This document shows, one piece after another, positions 42,745-51,515 of a DNA stretch of 64,000 nucleotides (position 1 is the first letter of the stretch; the number at the start of each line of letters is the position of its first letter). This DNA comes from Paenibacillus foliorum. Its GTDB lineage: Bacteria > Bacillota > Bacilli > Paenibacillales > NBRC-103111. The DNA lies in contig NZ_WHOD01000082.1 of assembly GCF_013141765.1 (NCBI RefSeq), positions 1-64,000 of the forward strand, read 5' to 3'. Made by a program: the position numbers and the translations under genes. The notes under the pieces are model-generated. The model was not told the DNA's origin. It worked only from the letters and a program-made list of their open reading frames with translations, and did no database searches.

Positions 42745-43236
42745 TCACCCACGTCCATTCATTAAAATATTTTTAAAATGCTTTTGCTGCCCCCTTTCTC
42801 CAGCTACTACTAGGGTAGACTCTGCAGTTATGACAATATCCGGTCCCGGATTTATAACTTTTTTTTGCTTCTCTACAATGGCAATTATCGTAGCGCCTGT
42901 GTTTTGACGAACGCGTAAATCGCCAATCGTTTGGCCTACGCATTTATACTCGGATTCCACCCGATACCATTCGATAATCAAATCATCCAACGCAACTTCA
43001 ATAGTCTCTAGTGCCTTCGGTTTGTAGTTCATACCGCCAATAATACCGGCAACCAGCCGCGCCTCATCATCATCCAGAGTAACCAAAGAGATGCTATCCT
43101 CAGCGTTTTGATGATCAAAATGGTAGCATTCTCTTCTTCCATCATCATGGATAACAATTACTAACTTATCGCCTCCTCGCGTGGTCACCTGAAACTTTTT
43201 ACCAATGCCCGGAAGCTCAATTTCCCGAATATTCAT
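42745..43236 (-). CDS. khtT: Regulatory subunit of K+/H+ antiporter, KhtT-like (TrkA-C)
   Basis: 163 residues after TTTAGGAGG. The C-terminal half (about 70-160) is an RCK_C/TrkA-C domain (YKCVGQTIGDLRVRQNTGAT, NPGPDIVITAESTLVVAGE), known in KhtT to bind cyclic di-AMP and control KhtU. The N-terminal half begins MNIREIELPGIGKKFQVTTR as in KhtT. It directly precedes khtU. A khtS homologue was not found beside it. Confidence 0.88.
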   Translation of the reverse strand: MNIREIELPGIGKKFQVTTRGGDKLVIVIHDDGRRECYHFDHQNAEDSISLVTLDDDEARLVAGIIGGMNYKPKALETIEVALDDLIIEWYRVESEYKCVGQTIGDLRVRQNTGATIIAIVEKQKKVINPGPDIVITAESTLVVAGERGQQKHFKNILMNGRG

Positions 43237-43341
43237 AGATATAAATCCTCCTAAAGGTTCTTCTGAACTATTTGAACTATATAATGCAGCTTCAAAAATT
43301 ACTTATATTAAGCATGAGTAGGGGATGCCAAGCCAATAAGG

Positions 43342-43530
43342 CTAACCATTTATGCGCAGCACTAAATAGACCCTCACATCCATGTTTTTTTCAAAAAAAC
43401 AAGATATAGGCAGCATAAATAAACCCTCATGTCCATTATTTTCGGTTTCAAACAAAGCATAGGCAGCATCAAATAAACCATTGGCTGCATGAAAATTTTC
43501 AGATGCAAACAGCTCAAACAGCATGTTCAA
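43342..43530 (-). repeat. Degenerate 54-bp tandem repeat (about three units)
   Basis: On the minus strand the open frame reads as 18-residue units: MLFELFASENFHAANG, LFDAAYALFETENNGHEG, LFMLPISCFFEKNMDVRV and a partial unit. At DNA level GGCAGCAT-AAATAAACC recurs at about 54-base steps. No ribosome site precedes the frame; whether it is translated is doubtful. It fills the 330-base gap between khtT and the next gene. Confidence 0.55.
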
Positions 43531-43567
43531 AAATGGACGTTATAAGCTTACTGAGGACTAGAAAAAA

Positions 43568-43921
43568 CTACACGTTAAGTGAAGTGAATTTGATGGGGAG
43601 CAACAGCATACGAGTTAAACGACGGGCAATCTGGGGGCGAAACGAAGCGCGGGTTGTTGGCAATGCACGTAAAGATAAATGAAGTACAACGCATAACACA
43701 AATAATAAGGCGGGGACATAGGAGGCAAATCTTTTACTCTCAGAAACCGTGTTTTTCCGAACAACCAGGTTGGTATTGTACTCAATTCCTTGAGAAGAAG
43801 AGGTTCGAACGGTTTCGCCAGCATGAATTTCCAGACTAGGGGTTGGTGTGGTGAAAAGCATAAATACAGCAATCATAATAATAGAAAACAAACGATTGGA
43901 CGACCTATGAAGAGATATCAT
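43568..43921 (-). CDS. Small secreted or membrane protein of unknown function
   Basis: 117 residues behind GAAAGGAGGTG. A signal-peptide-like N-terminus (LFSIIMIAVFMLFTTPTPS, about 11-29), an extracellular stretch of about 40 residues and one membrane helix (SYVPALLFVLCVVLHLSLRA, about 67-86), then a basic tail RPQIARRLTR. No family recognised. The good ribosome site supports it. Confidence 0.65.
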   Translation of the reverse strand: MISLHRSSNRLFSIIMIAVFMLFTTPTPSLEIHAGETVRTSSSQGIEYNTNLVVRKNTVSESKRFASYVPALLFVLCVVLHLSLRALPTTRASFRPQIARRLTRMLLLPIKFTSLNV

Positions 43922-44138
43922 TCAATTACACCTCCTTTCCTCGTGTTTTCAATGAAATTATACCATAAATCGTCGTTTTCGGCAAATTTCAAGACTTACA
44001 TTAGGCAAAAATCACAGATAAAAATATGTAAAACACCCCTCCGCCAGTACCGTCAGCTTAACGCTTCCAAATACCAAGACGAAGAGGTGCTCTCTTTAAA
44101 TGAATAAGGAATAAGTGCGGAATAATAAAAATTAAACC

Positions 44139-44528
44139 TTATTTTCTGTGATGATCTCTGTCTTTCCCTTTATCCGTGAAGATACTTGCCATGTTGTAAT
44201 TTGACTCGAAGGCCACGCTTGTACACAGCTTGTCCTGCCGCTTGGCGAATTCGAACAGGATTTCACCATGACTCCAATTTTTGAGCTTCAAGGATTCCAT
44301 AGCCGTCATTCTAAACGTCTGCAGCTCCGGGTCCGAAAGCCCCCTTTCCATTTTGTGCAACTGGCTTCCTTTACTCTCAAGTGGAAACGCCCTAACCCCG
44401 AACTTGCCAATAACATTGTTTCGGATTTGCACAAATACTGTTCCTGAGGTCAGTTGAGCCAGCTCCTCCTTTATTTCCCGGAATACAATCTCAAGCTGTC
44501 TGGCCAAAGGTACATTTTCTAATATCAT
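44139..44528 (-). CDS. Uncharacterised 129-residue protein
   Basis: ATG 44528 lies six bases after AGGAGG; the ATG two codons earlier abuts that site. MILENVPLARQLEIVFREIK forms a helix, and a beta-rich middle (VFVQIRNNVIGKFGVRAF) and ACSV-like strand follow (LCTSVAFESNYNMASIF). The pattern resembles small Na-binding or signalling DUFs but I cannot assign one. Monocistronic; the basic tail KDRDHHRK ends it. Confidence 0.65.
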   Translation of the reverse strand: MILENVPLARQLEIVFREIKEELAQLTSGTVFVQIRNNVIGKFGVRAFPLESKGSQLHKMERGLSDPELQTFRMTAMESLKLKNWSHGEILFEFAKRQDKLCTSVAFESNYNMASIFTDKGKDRDHHRK

Positions 44529-44684
44529 TAACATCCTCCTACCTAGTTTTGAATTATATTTCCTACAGCCTCTAGGGCTGTAGCCCCATTATATGTAATA
44601 TATTTACTATATTCAACAAAAATTTACAATATTCAGAAAACTTCCTAAATTTCAACATTTAGATACAAAAAGTGACACAAATAA

Positions 44685-44710
44685 CCCCTGCCAGCATTAG
44701 CTGCAAGGGG
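44685..44710 (-). terminator. Terminator of the 44730-45458 gene
   Basis: CCCCTgcCAGC-atta-GCTGcaAGGGG, followed on the minus strand by TTATTTG. Confidence 0.75.
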
Positions 44711-44729
44711 CTCTAATCCTATAATGATC

Positions 44730-45458
44730 TTATTCAACGGTTATTTCTATTTCAGTTTTTAGTGTTATTTCGTCCTTATAAGCATGATTGAGAATATAAC
44801 GAGCTTCAACGCCTATCTTGTAAGTACCTGAAGGTAAAGTGGTTGGGAATAAGCGTGTATCCTCGATCCTGTTATCAAAATTATGATAATCAAAGTTATA
44901 TTGCTGCAGTAGCCACAGTGGAAAATTTTTTTTATGTTCAACGCCTGGCTTTAATACTGAAGGAAACACCGCAAAGGTCCTTCCCAGATCGCCCCGATTT
45001 CCTTTCTCATCCTTAATATAGAAGCTAGTAATTTGACCTGTATGTTCAATATCGAGATCCGAGTTGCCTTTATATCGCAGATTGGCCCAAATATTCATAA
45101 ATTCATTCTTCTTGTAAGATGTTTTATCTGAAAAGAGAGACAGGGTGAAAATATCGTTTTCATTATTTGAATGCACATCTGATTTAACTTCTAATAGCGA
45201 TGGAAATTGAACGTTAATCGTTTTGGCCGCTTCATCATACGCAACATAGGAGCCCATATTTTCTGCTAAAAAACGTGTCGGCACATAAGTATCTCCATCG
45301 ATATTTAAAGTCTTATAATTGGATGGAAGCTTTCGTTCCGTGCCATTAAATGTGTACTTTACTGGGAATAAGATAGCTTTAATCGATTCAGAAGCATAAG
45401 CAATATTACAGATAGAGATAATTAAGCCGCAGCTTAGTCCGATAATAAACTTTTTCAT
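44730..45458 (-). CDS. Secreted protein with copper amine oxidase N-terminal-like domain
   Basis: 242 residues from ATG 45458 behind TGGAGG. Signal peptide (MKKFIIGLSCGLIISICNIA, about 1-22), then a copper amine oxidase N-terminal-like stalk (about 40-85; DGDTYVPTRFLAENMGSYVA, YDEAAKTINVQF), common in Paenibacillus wall proteins, and a C-terminal Ig-like beta domain (about 105-240). Not an enzyme; possibly a wall-associated binding protein. Confidence 0.78.
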   Translation of the reverse strand: MKKFIIGLSCGLIISICNIAYASESIKAILFPVKYTFNGTERKLPSNYKTLNIDGDTYVPTRFLAENMGSYVAYDEAAKTINVQFPSLLEVKSDVHSNNENDIFTLSLFSDKTSYKKNEFMNIWANLRYKGNSDLDIEHTGQITSFYIKDEKGNRGDLGRTFAVFPSVLKPGVEHKKNFPLWLLQQYNFDYHNFDNRIEDTRLFPTTLPSGTYKIGVEARYILNHAYKDEITLKTEIEITVE

Positions 45459-45606
45459 CCAAAACCTCCATTGGGTAATCATGCGGGGACCACACTAATA
45501 TTACCATAATTTGATTAAATTGTTATCCTCTTTCAATGACTAATAGTGCTCGTGATGAGCGATTACTGCAACGCATACATTTCTGTAATGACGCAAAACT
45601 AAAAAA

Positions 45607-45627
45607 TCCTAGATCATCGATCTAGGA
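45607..45627. terminator. Short terminator after the VOC gene
   Basis: TCCTAGA-tcatcga-TCTAGGA with an A run on one side, so a T run on the minus strand, 33 bases after the VOC gene's stop. Confidence 0.7.
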
Positions 45628-45659
45628 TAAATTGTAAACTACAGTTCTATTGCACCATC

Positions 45660-46052
45660 TTATTCCCCATCATACTGCTCCGCATTGAATTCAATGATAT
45701 TCCGGTCCGGATCGAGCACATAGATTTGCGGAAAGCCTGCTTTGGCAAACGGTCTGGCCTCATACGGAACACCTTGCCGGTCCAGCCAAGCAATCGCCTC
45801 TTTGTAGCTGCCAACCCGAATCGCGAAATGTCCATCACGTGTATTAATCTCACCTTGCCGCAGCGTTTCCCCTTCATGAACAATTAAATGCAGCTGCTGA
45901 CCACCCTCGCCAACCGCATACCACGCTCCAGCAAAATCAAAGGGCGGACGCTCAATTTCGTTTAAGCCAAGCACTTTTGTATAAAAGGCTTTGGCACGCT
46001 CCAGATCCCGCACGGTCAAACTTACATGATGAATTCCTGAATAAGTAATCAT
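45660..46052 (-). CDS. Glyoxalase/VOC-superfamily protein
   Basis: 130 residues from ATG 46052 (GGAGTAG upstream). One pair of beta-alpha-beta-beta-beta modules: GIHHVSLTVRDLERAKAFYT, GQQLHLIVHEG, DGHFAIRVG and FPQIYVLDPDRNIIEFN carry the usual metal ligands His, His and Glu. Members include glyoxalases, dioxygenases and fosfomycin-type thiol transferases; no specific reaction can be assigned. Confidence 0.9.
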   Translation of the reverse strand: MITYSGIHHVSLTVRDLERAKAFYTKVLGLNEIERPPFDFAGAWYAVGEGGQQLHLIVHEGETLRQGEINTRDGHFAIRVGSYKEAIAWLDRQGVPYEARPFAKAGFPQIYVLDPDRNIIEFNAEQYDGE

Positions 46053-46226
46053 AGTCCACATCTACTCCATTCGTTATTAGTTTTTTGCATCCAAAGTCCT
46101 ATTGTGACTAAAAAGGTCGAAGCATGTTGAAGTATCGGGATTCGGACTATAGACCATGGTACTATTGGGTGATATAATGCTGACATAAGTAAGATTTTTA
46201 CATACATTCCAAAAGGGGATATGCTG

Positions 46227-47483
46227 ATGAATTTTCAAGCCTTGTCATTTAAAAAGAAGCTGCAATTCGGTTGTTACGCGATATTCGCTCTTTATTCTAT
46301 CGCATTAATTATTATGATTACAAAATCTCCTGATCTTATGGTTTTAGGCATTATCTTCTTGGTGGTCATGATAGGACTTAGCTTTCCTTTTATCAGCTGG
46401 TTCGAGAGAGCGCTTACAGAACCGATAAGTAATATCTCCCGGATTGCATTAAACATTTCTAAAGGTGATTTTTCACAAAAGGTTATCGTTCAATCTGACG
46501 ATGCATTAGGCGAGCTGGGTACATCCTTTAACAAAATGATGGACAAGCTTCGTGAGATTTTGCAGGATACAGGTACGATGTCGAAGCATGTTTTTGACTC
46601 AAGCCGAGATATTTTTTTCAAAAATGAAAATTTAAAGGTTGTTTTGGAGCAGGTTGCGGTTTCCTCTAATGAGCTCGCATCTGGTGCTAACCAAATTTCT
46701 GAGGAAATTTCAGATATCTCTATCGCAACCAAAGATATTGAACAGAAAGTAACAGGCCTAACGGCTTCAACACAGGAAATGAATTCACGATCCGGGCAGA
46801 TGCTTTCTTTAGTAGAAAAAGGTATCCAATCCGTTGAAAATCAAGGAACTGGTATGAAACGTAACGTAGAAGCAACCTCTAACGTTTCACGGACAATTGA
46901 TCAGCTCGCTTCCAAGGCTAATAATATTTCCCAAATTACACGATCCATTTCTGAAATTGCGGAGCAAACCAACCTGCTTTCACTTAATGCCTCTATTGAA
47001 GCGGCTCGGGCAGGGGAGCATGGAAAAGGTTTTGCCGTTGTAGCACAGGAAGTGCGTAAGCTGGCCGAGGAGTCCACAACCTCTACCAGAGAAGTGTTCG
47101 AACTGGTACGCAGCATCGAGGAAGGTATCCGCCAAGCACTGACGCATATCGCCGAGAACGAACAAATCGTTAACAGACAAACGATATTGATCTCTGAAAC
47201 GGAGACTGTCTTTGCTGAAATCGTTAGCAGCGTCAAATTTATTTCAGAGCAGATAGCCTCATTTGCGAGCGAAAGCCAACAAATGCTGAACAGTGCCCAA
47301 CAGATTTCCGGCACTATGGAAAGCATTTCCGCCATAACTGAGCAATCGGCCGCAGGGACTCAAGAGGTTTCAGCATCAATGAATGAGCAAATTCATGCTG
47401 TTCAAGACATTGTTGATCAATCGGAGCAAATGACTAAGCTGGTTACTAAGCTACAGCAGACTATGCAGCTCTTTAAATTGTAG
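46227..47483 (+). CDS. Methyl-accepting chemotaxis protein without extracellular domain
   Basis: 418 residues from ATG 46227, nine bases after AAAAGGGG. Two adjacent membrane helices (about 15-35 and 38-58) with almost no outside loop, a HAMP domain (about 58-110) and a signalling coiled coil whose tip reads EIAEQTNLLSLNASIEAARA (about 243-262). It would signal to CheA/CheW; sensing must be inside the membrane or cytoplasm. Confidence 0.93.
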   Translation: MNFQALSFKKKLQFGCYAIFALYSIALIIMITKSPDLMVLGIIFLVVMIGLSFPFISWFERALTEPISNISRIALNISKGDFSQKVIVQSDDALGELGTSFNKMMDKLREILQDTGTMSKHVFDSSRDIFFKNENLKVVLEQVAVSSNELASGANQISEEISDISIATKDIEQKVTGLTASTQEMNSRSGQMLSLVEKGIQSVENQGTGMKRNVEATSNVSRTIDQLASKANNISQITRSISEIAEQTNLLSLNASIEAARAGEHGKGFAVVAQEVRKLAEESTTSTREVFELVRSIEEGIRQALTHIAENEQIVNRQTILISETETVFAEIVSSVKFISEQIASFASESQQMLNSAQQISGTMESISAITEQSAAGTQEVSASMNEQIHAVQDIVDQSEQMTKLVTKLQQTMQLFKL

Positions 47484-47501
47484 AAATTTGTCCAGCTTTT
47501 G

Positions 47502-47654
47502 GAAGAAGTTCGCGCTGCCGCGGAAAGGGATGTACCTTCGGTCCCTATTGAAGCCGTGTTCCTCTGATTAGACTAGTTGGCTGGAACACGGGCTTCAAAA
47601 TGGGACTCGTAAACTCTACGGTACAATCCCTTTCCGCTCTGCGCTCGCTTCTTC
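47502..47654. repeat. 153-bp imperfect palindrome, copy 2 of a dispersed element
   Basis: Left arm GAAGAAG (47502) to GTGTTCC pairs with GGAACAC (47583) to CTTCTTC (47654). The short loop carries CTGATTAGACT. The sequence CGTAAACTCT lies in the right arm and AAGGGATGT in the left. The same words, in order, are found in the reverse complement of 18901-19071. It is outside the coding sequence, 19 bases after the chemoreceptor stop. Confidence 0.75.
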
Positions 47655-47690
47655 ACAGGTAAGCCTGACAAATTTCCTCTCATTGGTAGA

Positions 47691-47729
47691 AAGAAGGCCG
47701 GGGGCTTGGTAGCCCCGGCTTCTTTTTTA
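47691..47729 (+). terminator. Terminator downstream of the chemoreceptor gene
   Basis: AAGAAG-g-CCGGGGGCT pairs with AGCCCCGG-c-TTCTT, followed by TTTTA. Confidence 0.85.
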
Positions 47730-47800
47730 TTTAGGTCAAGAGCCTAGCCCATAGACCATTAACCCATAACCCTCATAAACCTTAAACCTTAAACCTTATA

Positions 47801-47861
47801 CCTGAACCTGAACCTGAACCTGAACCTGAGACCTGAAACCTGAGACCTGAGACCTGAGACC
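47801..47861. repeat. CCTGAA/CCTGAGA short tandem repeat
   Basis: CCTGAA is repeated about four times and then CCTGAGA and CCTGAAA about five times, flanked by AAACCTT repeats from 47775. Like the tract at 17376, it lies between two converging genes. Confidence 0.85.
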
Positions 47862-47882
47862 GTAAACCTTAAACCCTACCTA

Positions 47883-49670
47883 CTACTCCGTCAAACGAAG
47901 GAATTCTACGACATCTTCCACAGACAAGTCCATAGCACGCTGCCAGAAATCAGGCTGGCGAAGGTCAACTCCCAAATGCTTTTGAGCCAGCTCCTCTACA
48001 GTCATACGACCGGTATCACGAAGCAATGCGACGTATTTCTCTTCAAATGCGTTACCTTGACGCAACGCTTCTGCGTAAATCCCTGCGCTAAACATATAGC
48101 CAAATGTATACGGGAAGTTGTAAAATGGAACTTCAGTTATATAGAAGTGAAGCTTAGAAGCCCAGAAATGCGGGTGATATTCCGCTAGAGCATCGCAGTA
48201 GCCTTGCTTCTGCGCCTGCACCATCAGCTCATTCAACCGTTCCACACTGACTAGCCCTTTGCTGCGCTCCTCGTAAAACTGAGTTTCAAAAATAAATCTA
48301 GCATGAATGTTCATGTAGAAAGCTACAGACCTTTGAATCTTATCTTCCAGGAGTGTCAATCGTTCTTCCTCGCTGGAAGCCCCTTTCATGGCTGCATCAG
48401 AGACAACCAATTCGGCGAACGTAGAAGCCGTTTCCGCAACGTTCATGGCATAGTCCTGAGCTAGAGCAGGCAGGTCATTCATTACATGCTGGTGGTAGCC
48501 GTGACCCAGCTCATGCGCCAAGGTCGCCACATTGGAAGCCGTGCCGGCATAGGTCATAAAGATGCGCGTTTCCTCCGCAATCGGAAACGATGTGCAGAAC
48601 CCGCCCGGCCTTTTACCTGGCCGGTCTTCGGCCTCGATCCAGCGCGACTCGAACGCTGCAACGGCGAAGTCCGCCAGCTTCGGACTGAAGCGGCGAAACT
48701 GCTCGACGATTAGCTGCGCGCCTTCGTCGTAGCTGAAATGCTTGCTCCCCTGTCCTACGGGAGCATCCACATCGTACCAGCTCAGCTGCTCGATTCCGAG
48801 CAATTTGGCTTTACGCTGCAGGTATTGCACGAAGATGTCCTTCCCTCGGTCGATCACGCCCCACATGGCGTCTAGTGTCTCCTTGGACATCCGATTAATC
48901 GCCAGCGGTTCCTTATGTATGCCTTCCCAGCCGCGGCGCTCATACAGCTTCAACCGGAAGCCTGCCAAATGGTTCAAAGCATCGGCGCAATAATCCGCGT
49001 GATCCGCCCATTTGTCCTCCCACAGCTTGAACAACTGCTGCCGGACGGCGCGATCTGGGCTATGCATCTTGTTCGCAGCCTGCCCAGCGGAAAGTTCAAG
49101 CGTCTTGCCGTTGTCCTCGAACAGAATACGGAACTTGCTGACCGTAGTGTTGTAGGCTTCGCCCCATCCATGATAGCCGTCGATGGCAAGCTCATTCGCT
49201 AGCGCTTCCTGCTCTGGTGGCAGCTTCTCTGCAGCCAAAGCTCGTCGTTCCTCGAGCGGGAAAGCAATTTCTTGCAGCTGTGGAGATTGCAGCAGCTCTT
49301 TCCATACATCATCGCTGATTTCAGTCAGCTGCTGATCGAACCTCGTCAAAGCCGAGGTATACGCTGCCGATAATGTTTTGACTCGGCCCGCCAAAATGAC
49401 CGCTTGTTTGTCAGCCTGATTTTCAGCTGCTAAGCAAGCTACGAACGAGTCAGCTTCTCTGATCTTTTTGGCGATGGACTGCAGCAGCTCCAATACCGGT
49501 TGTAAATCCGCTGCCTTTAGGATTTGCTCTGCTTTCAACTCATGAAGCAGATCATTAAAGCTAGCTACATCCGTTCCAAGCTGCTCCAAAAATGCCCGAA
49601 ACGCCTCCGAGGTGCTTCCACCCGGAAAAAATACAGATAAATCCCATGTTTGCTGCAATTGCTTCTGCAT
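47883..49670 (-). CDS. pepF: Oligoendopeptidase F family (M3B) metallopeptidase
   Basis: 595 residues behind AAAGGTG. The zinc motif HELGHGYHQH (about 385) with a downstream Glu (TFAELVVSD) defines the M3 family; length and the C-terminal YTFGYMFSAGIYAEAL match PepF/M3 enzymes that cut short peptides in the cytosol. In B. subtilis the relative yjbG lies near yjbI and yjbN; here a truncated haemoglobin and an NAD kinase lie in the next 10 kb, a partial synteny. Confidence 0.92.
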   Translation of the reverse strand: MQKQLQQTWDLSVFFPGGSTSEAFRAFLEQLGTDVASFNDLLHELKAEQILKAADLQPVLELLQSIAKKIREADSFVACLAAENQADKQAVILAGRVKTLSAAYTSALTRFDQQLTEISDDVWKELLQSPQLQEIAFPLEERRALAAEKLPPEQEALANELAIDGYHGWGEAYNTTVSKFRILFEDNGKTLELSAGQAANKMHSPDRAVRQQLFKLWEDKWADHADYCADALNHLAGFRLKLYERRGWEGIHKEPLAINRMSKETLDAMWGVIDRGKDIFVQYLQRKAKLLGIEQLSWYDVDAPVGQGSKHFSYDEGAQLIVEQFRRFSPKLADFAVAAFESRWIEAEDRPGKRPGGFCTSFPIAEETRIFMTYAGTASNVATLAHELGHGYHQHVMNDLPALAQDYAMNVAETASTFAELVVSDAAMKGASSEEERLTLLEDKIQRSVAFYMNIHARFIFETQFYEERSKGLVSVERLNELMVQAQKQGYCDALAEYHPHFWASKLHFYITEVPFYNFPYTFGYMFSAGIYAEALRQGNAFEEKYVALLRDTGRMTVEELAQKHLGVDLRQPDFWQRAMDLSVEDVVEFLRLTE

Positions 49671-49826
49671 GTAAACATCGCACCTTTCGAAGAAATTATA
49701 TACAATCTAATTAAACCATAAATTAAGTCACAGCCAAAATCCCAAATCCCCAAATTTTGGTTGTATTGTTACAGCCCATATGATTAAATGGTGACTATAG
49801 ATCTATTGACAGGAGTTGACAGCAGC

Positions 49827-50021
49827 ATGAAACCTTTACAGATCTCGCCTGAAACTGCACAAAAGCTAGCCAAGCAGTTAAATATCCCTTTGGAGCATTT
49901 GATGCATATGCCTCAACATATTTTATTACAAAAGTTAGCTGAGCTTGCCAAAAATACACCAGCTCCATCCGAGCAAGCAAACCATGATTCTAGCACGGAT
50001 TCACCCAAGCAGGAGTCTTAA
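49827..50021 (+). CDS. YycC-like small protein
   Basis: 64 residues from ATG 49827 behind AGGAG. MKPLQISPETAQKLAKQLNI and EHLMHMPQHILLQKLAEL match the Bacillus YycC family, which is uncharacterised. The tail is Ser/Pro rich and unstructured. It is 3 bases before the next gene, so the two are one unit. Confidence 0.75.
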   Translation: MKPLQISPETAQKLAKQLNIPLEHLMHMPQHILLQKLAELAKNTPAPSEQANHDSSTDSPKQES

Positions 50022-50024
50022 TTT

Positions 50025-50264
50025 ATGATTCCATTCGATTGTACTTGGCCTTATGAATTGATTCAGCAGGATGTATACGTGCACGAATGTCCTTTCTGTA
50101 ATCAATCTAATGTTCTTCTCCCGCTGAAACGCAAAGATTTACCCGACATTAGCAGAGGCGCGAAGCGGCTGCTCGTATTTCCATGCTGCCACAATAAGAT
50201 TACGCTTGTGGACGCTGATCCGGATTATTTACTTGCCAGTAAACCATTAAGAACCCGACGCTGA
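50025..50264 (+). CDS. Small CxxC protein of unknown function
   Basis: 79 residues starting MIPFDCTWPYELIQQDVYVH. CPFCNQSNVLLP and PCCHNK form a four-ligand zinc-ribbon-like pattern. No ribosome site other than the end of the preceding gene (AGGAGTC at 50011) is visible, consistent with coupling. Function unknown. Confidence 0.7.
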   Translation: MIPFDCTWPYELIQQDVYVHECPFCNQSNVLLPLKRKDLPDISRGAKRLLVFPCCHNKITLVDADPDYLLASKPLRTRR

Positions 50265-50308
50265 GAATCTTCAGCGATTGCCGGCTTTTATCAGGAGTGG
50301 AAACAGTC

Positions 50309-51400
50309 ATGTACCTTATACCGTTTGCCAATGCCTGCGTCTTAATTGCACTCAGCTATATCGCATTGAAATTAAAAAACAGGCTGTTTATGGAGCGATA
50401 CGAATCTGTTAGCGCTCCCCTCTTAACGGGCTTGGCATGCGTCATCATGATGCTCCAGCCCAACCCTAACTACGCATTGGCAACTGACTTATCTTTTGCT
50501 CCCATAATAATGGCGGGTTTACGCTTCGGATGGCTGATATCACTTCTGTCAGCCATTATTCCCTCCCTCTACATCTATGCGATACAAGAAACCTATGGGT
50601 GGATGCGTATTGCGCAGGATTTCATCATCCCTGCCATTATTAGCTCCATGTTCCACCGTAAGGAAAATGAATCCGGCTATGCAATCATTCCCTTTTGGGA
50701 CGGAATCAAAATATGCACCCTTCTAGCGATTGTCCATATAGCCATTAGCGGGTTCATACAGCCAAATGTATTGTCTCCTTCCTTTTTCGGAACACATCTC
50801 ATTATTCTTATGCTTTCAGCTTTAGCCGTAGTTATCTTAATTGTTATGTATAATGATGAGAATCGCACTTGGATGCTCCAACGCCGTTTAGAGCTCCAAG
50901 CCAATCAGGACGGTCTAACCGGTCTTCCCAACCTAAGAAGCTTTATGAATATTGCTAGCAACACTGTACGGTTCAGGCCGGTTACCATCATGATGGTCGA
51001 TATTGACAACTTCAAGAAATATAATGATACCTTCGGACATCTTCAAGGGGACCTGCTGCTGCAAGAGATCGGACAGACCCTAAGGACTACCATTTACGAG
51101 CACGACTATGTAGCCCGTTATGGCGGTGAAGAGTTTATTATTATGAGTCAAATAACGGACTATTCGGAGTTAGAACACTATGCCGGAAAGCTATGCCACG
51201 CTGTGAAAGCATATCAATCCACTGGTTTGGAAGAAACAACTACGACGATATCCATCGGTATCTCCATCTCAGGGAGCAAGCATGACGAGCTTTTGCACAT
51301 TATATCTGAGGCCGATGAAGCACTGTACTTCTCCAAAGGAAATGGAAAAAACCGCCACACCTTTTTTAGTGACATTTTGGCAACAGCAAAAAACACTTGA
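50309..51400 (+). CDS. Membrane diguanylate cyclase (GGDEF)
   Basis: 363 residues from ATG 50309 (AGGAG 11 bases upstream); GTG 50297 overlaps that site. Six or so helices of the 5TMR/LytS-like type fill the first 190 residues. The GGDEF domain (about 205-360) has DGLTGLPNLRSF, the metal Asp in VDIDNFKKYNDTFGH and active-site GGEEF. The usual inhibitory-site Arg is absent (YEHD instead of RxxD five residues before GGEEF). It should make cyclic di-GMP from GTP. Confidence 0.92.
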   Translation: MYLIPFANACVLIALSYIALKLKNRLFMERYESVSAPLLTGLACVIMMLQPNPNYALATDLSFAPIIMAGLRFGWLISLLSAIIPSLYIYAIQETYGWMRIAQDFIIPAIISSMFHRKENESGYAIIPFWDGIKICTLLAIVHIAISGFIQPNVLSPSFFGTHLIILMLSALAVVILIVMYNDENRTWMLQRRLELQANQDGLTGLPNLRSFMNIASNTVRFRPVTIMMVDIDNFKKYNDTFGHLQGDLLLQEIGQTLRTTIYEHDYVARYGGEEFIIMSQITDYSELEHYAGKLCHAVKAYQSTGLEETTTTISIGISISGSKHDELLHIISEADEALYFSKGNGKNRHTFFSDILATAKNT

Positions 51401-51440
51401 TGCAGGATTCCATCGCCGGAAGCTGTAACAAGTGTTTTTT
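51390..51440 (+). terminator. Terminator after the GGDEF gene
   Basis: AACACTTG (51392-51399) overlaps the stop codon and pairs with CAAGTGTT (51429-51436), followed by TTTTAT. Confidence 0.7.
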
Positions 51441-51515
51441 ATATGTATGTACCTAATAATTGTACCTAAGCATGTCCTAAATAAGTGTTATGTATGATTC
51501 AGGCTTGTCCTATTG

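Noticed and set aside
43790..44107. A 105-codon plus-strand frame starting MRRRGSNGFASMNF
   Set aside because: It runs opposite the membrane protein gene at 43568-43921, lacks a ribosome site and has a random-looking composition. The rest of that gap (43922-44138) shows nothing I can support.
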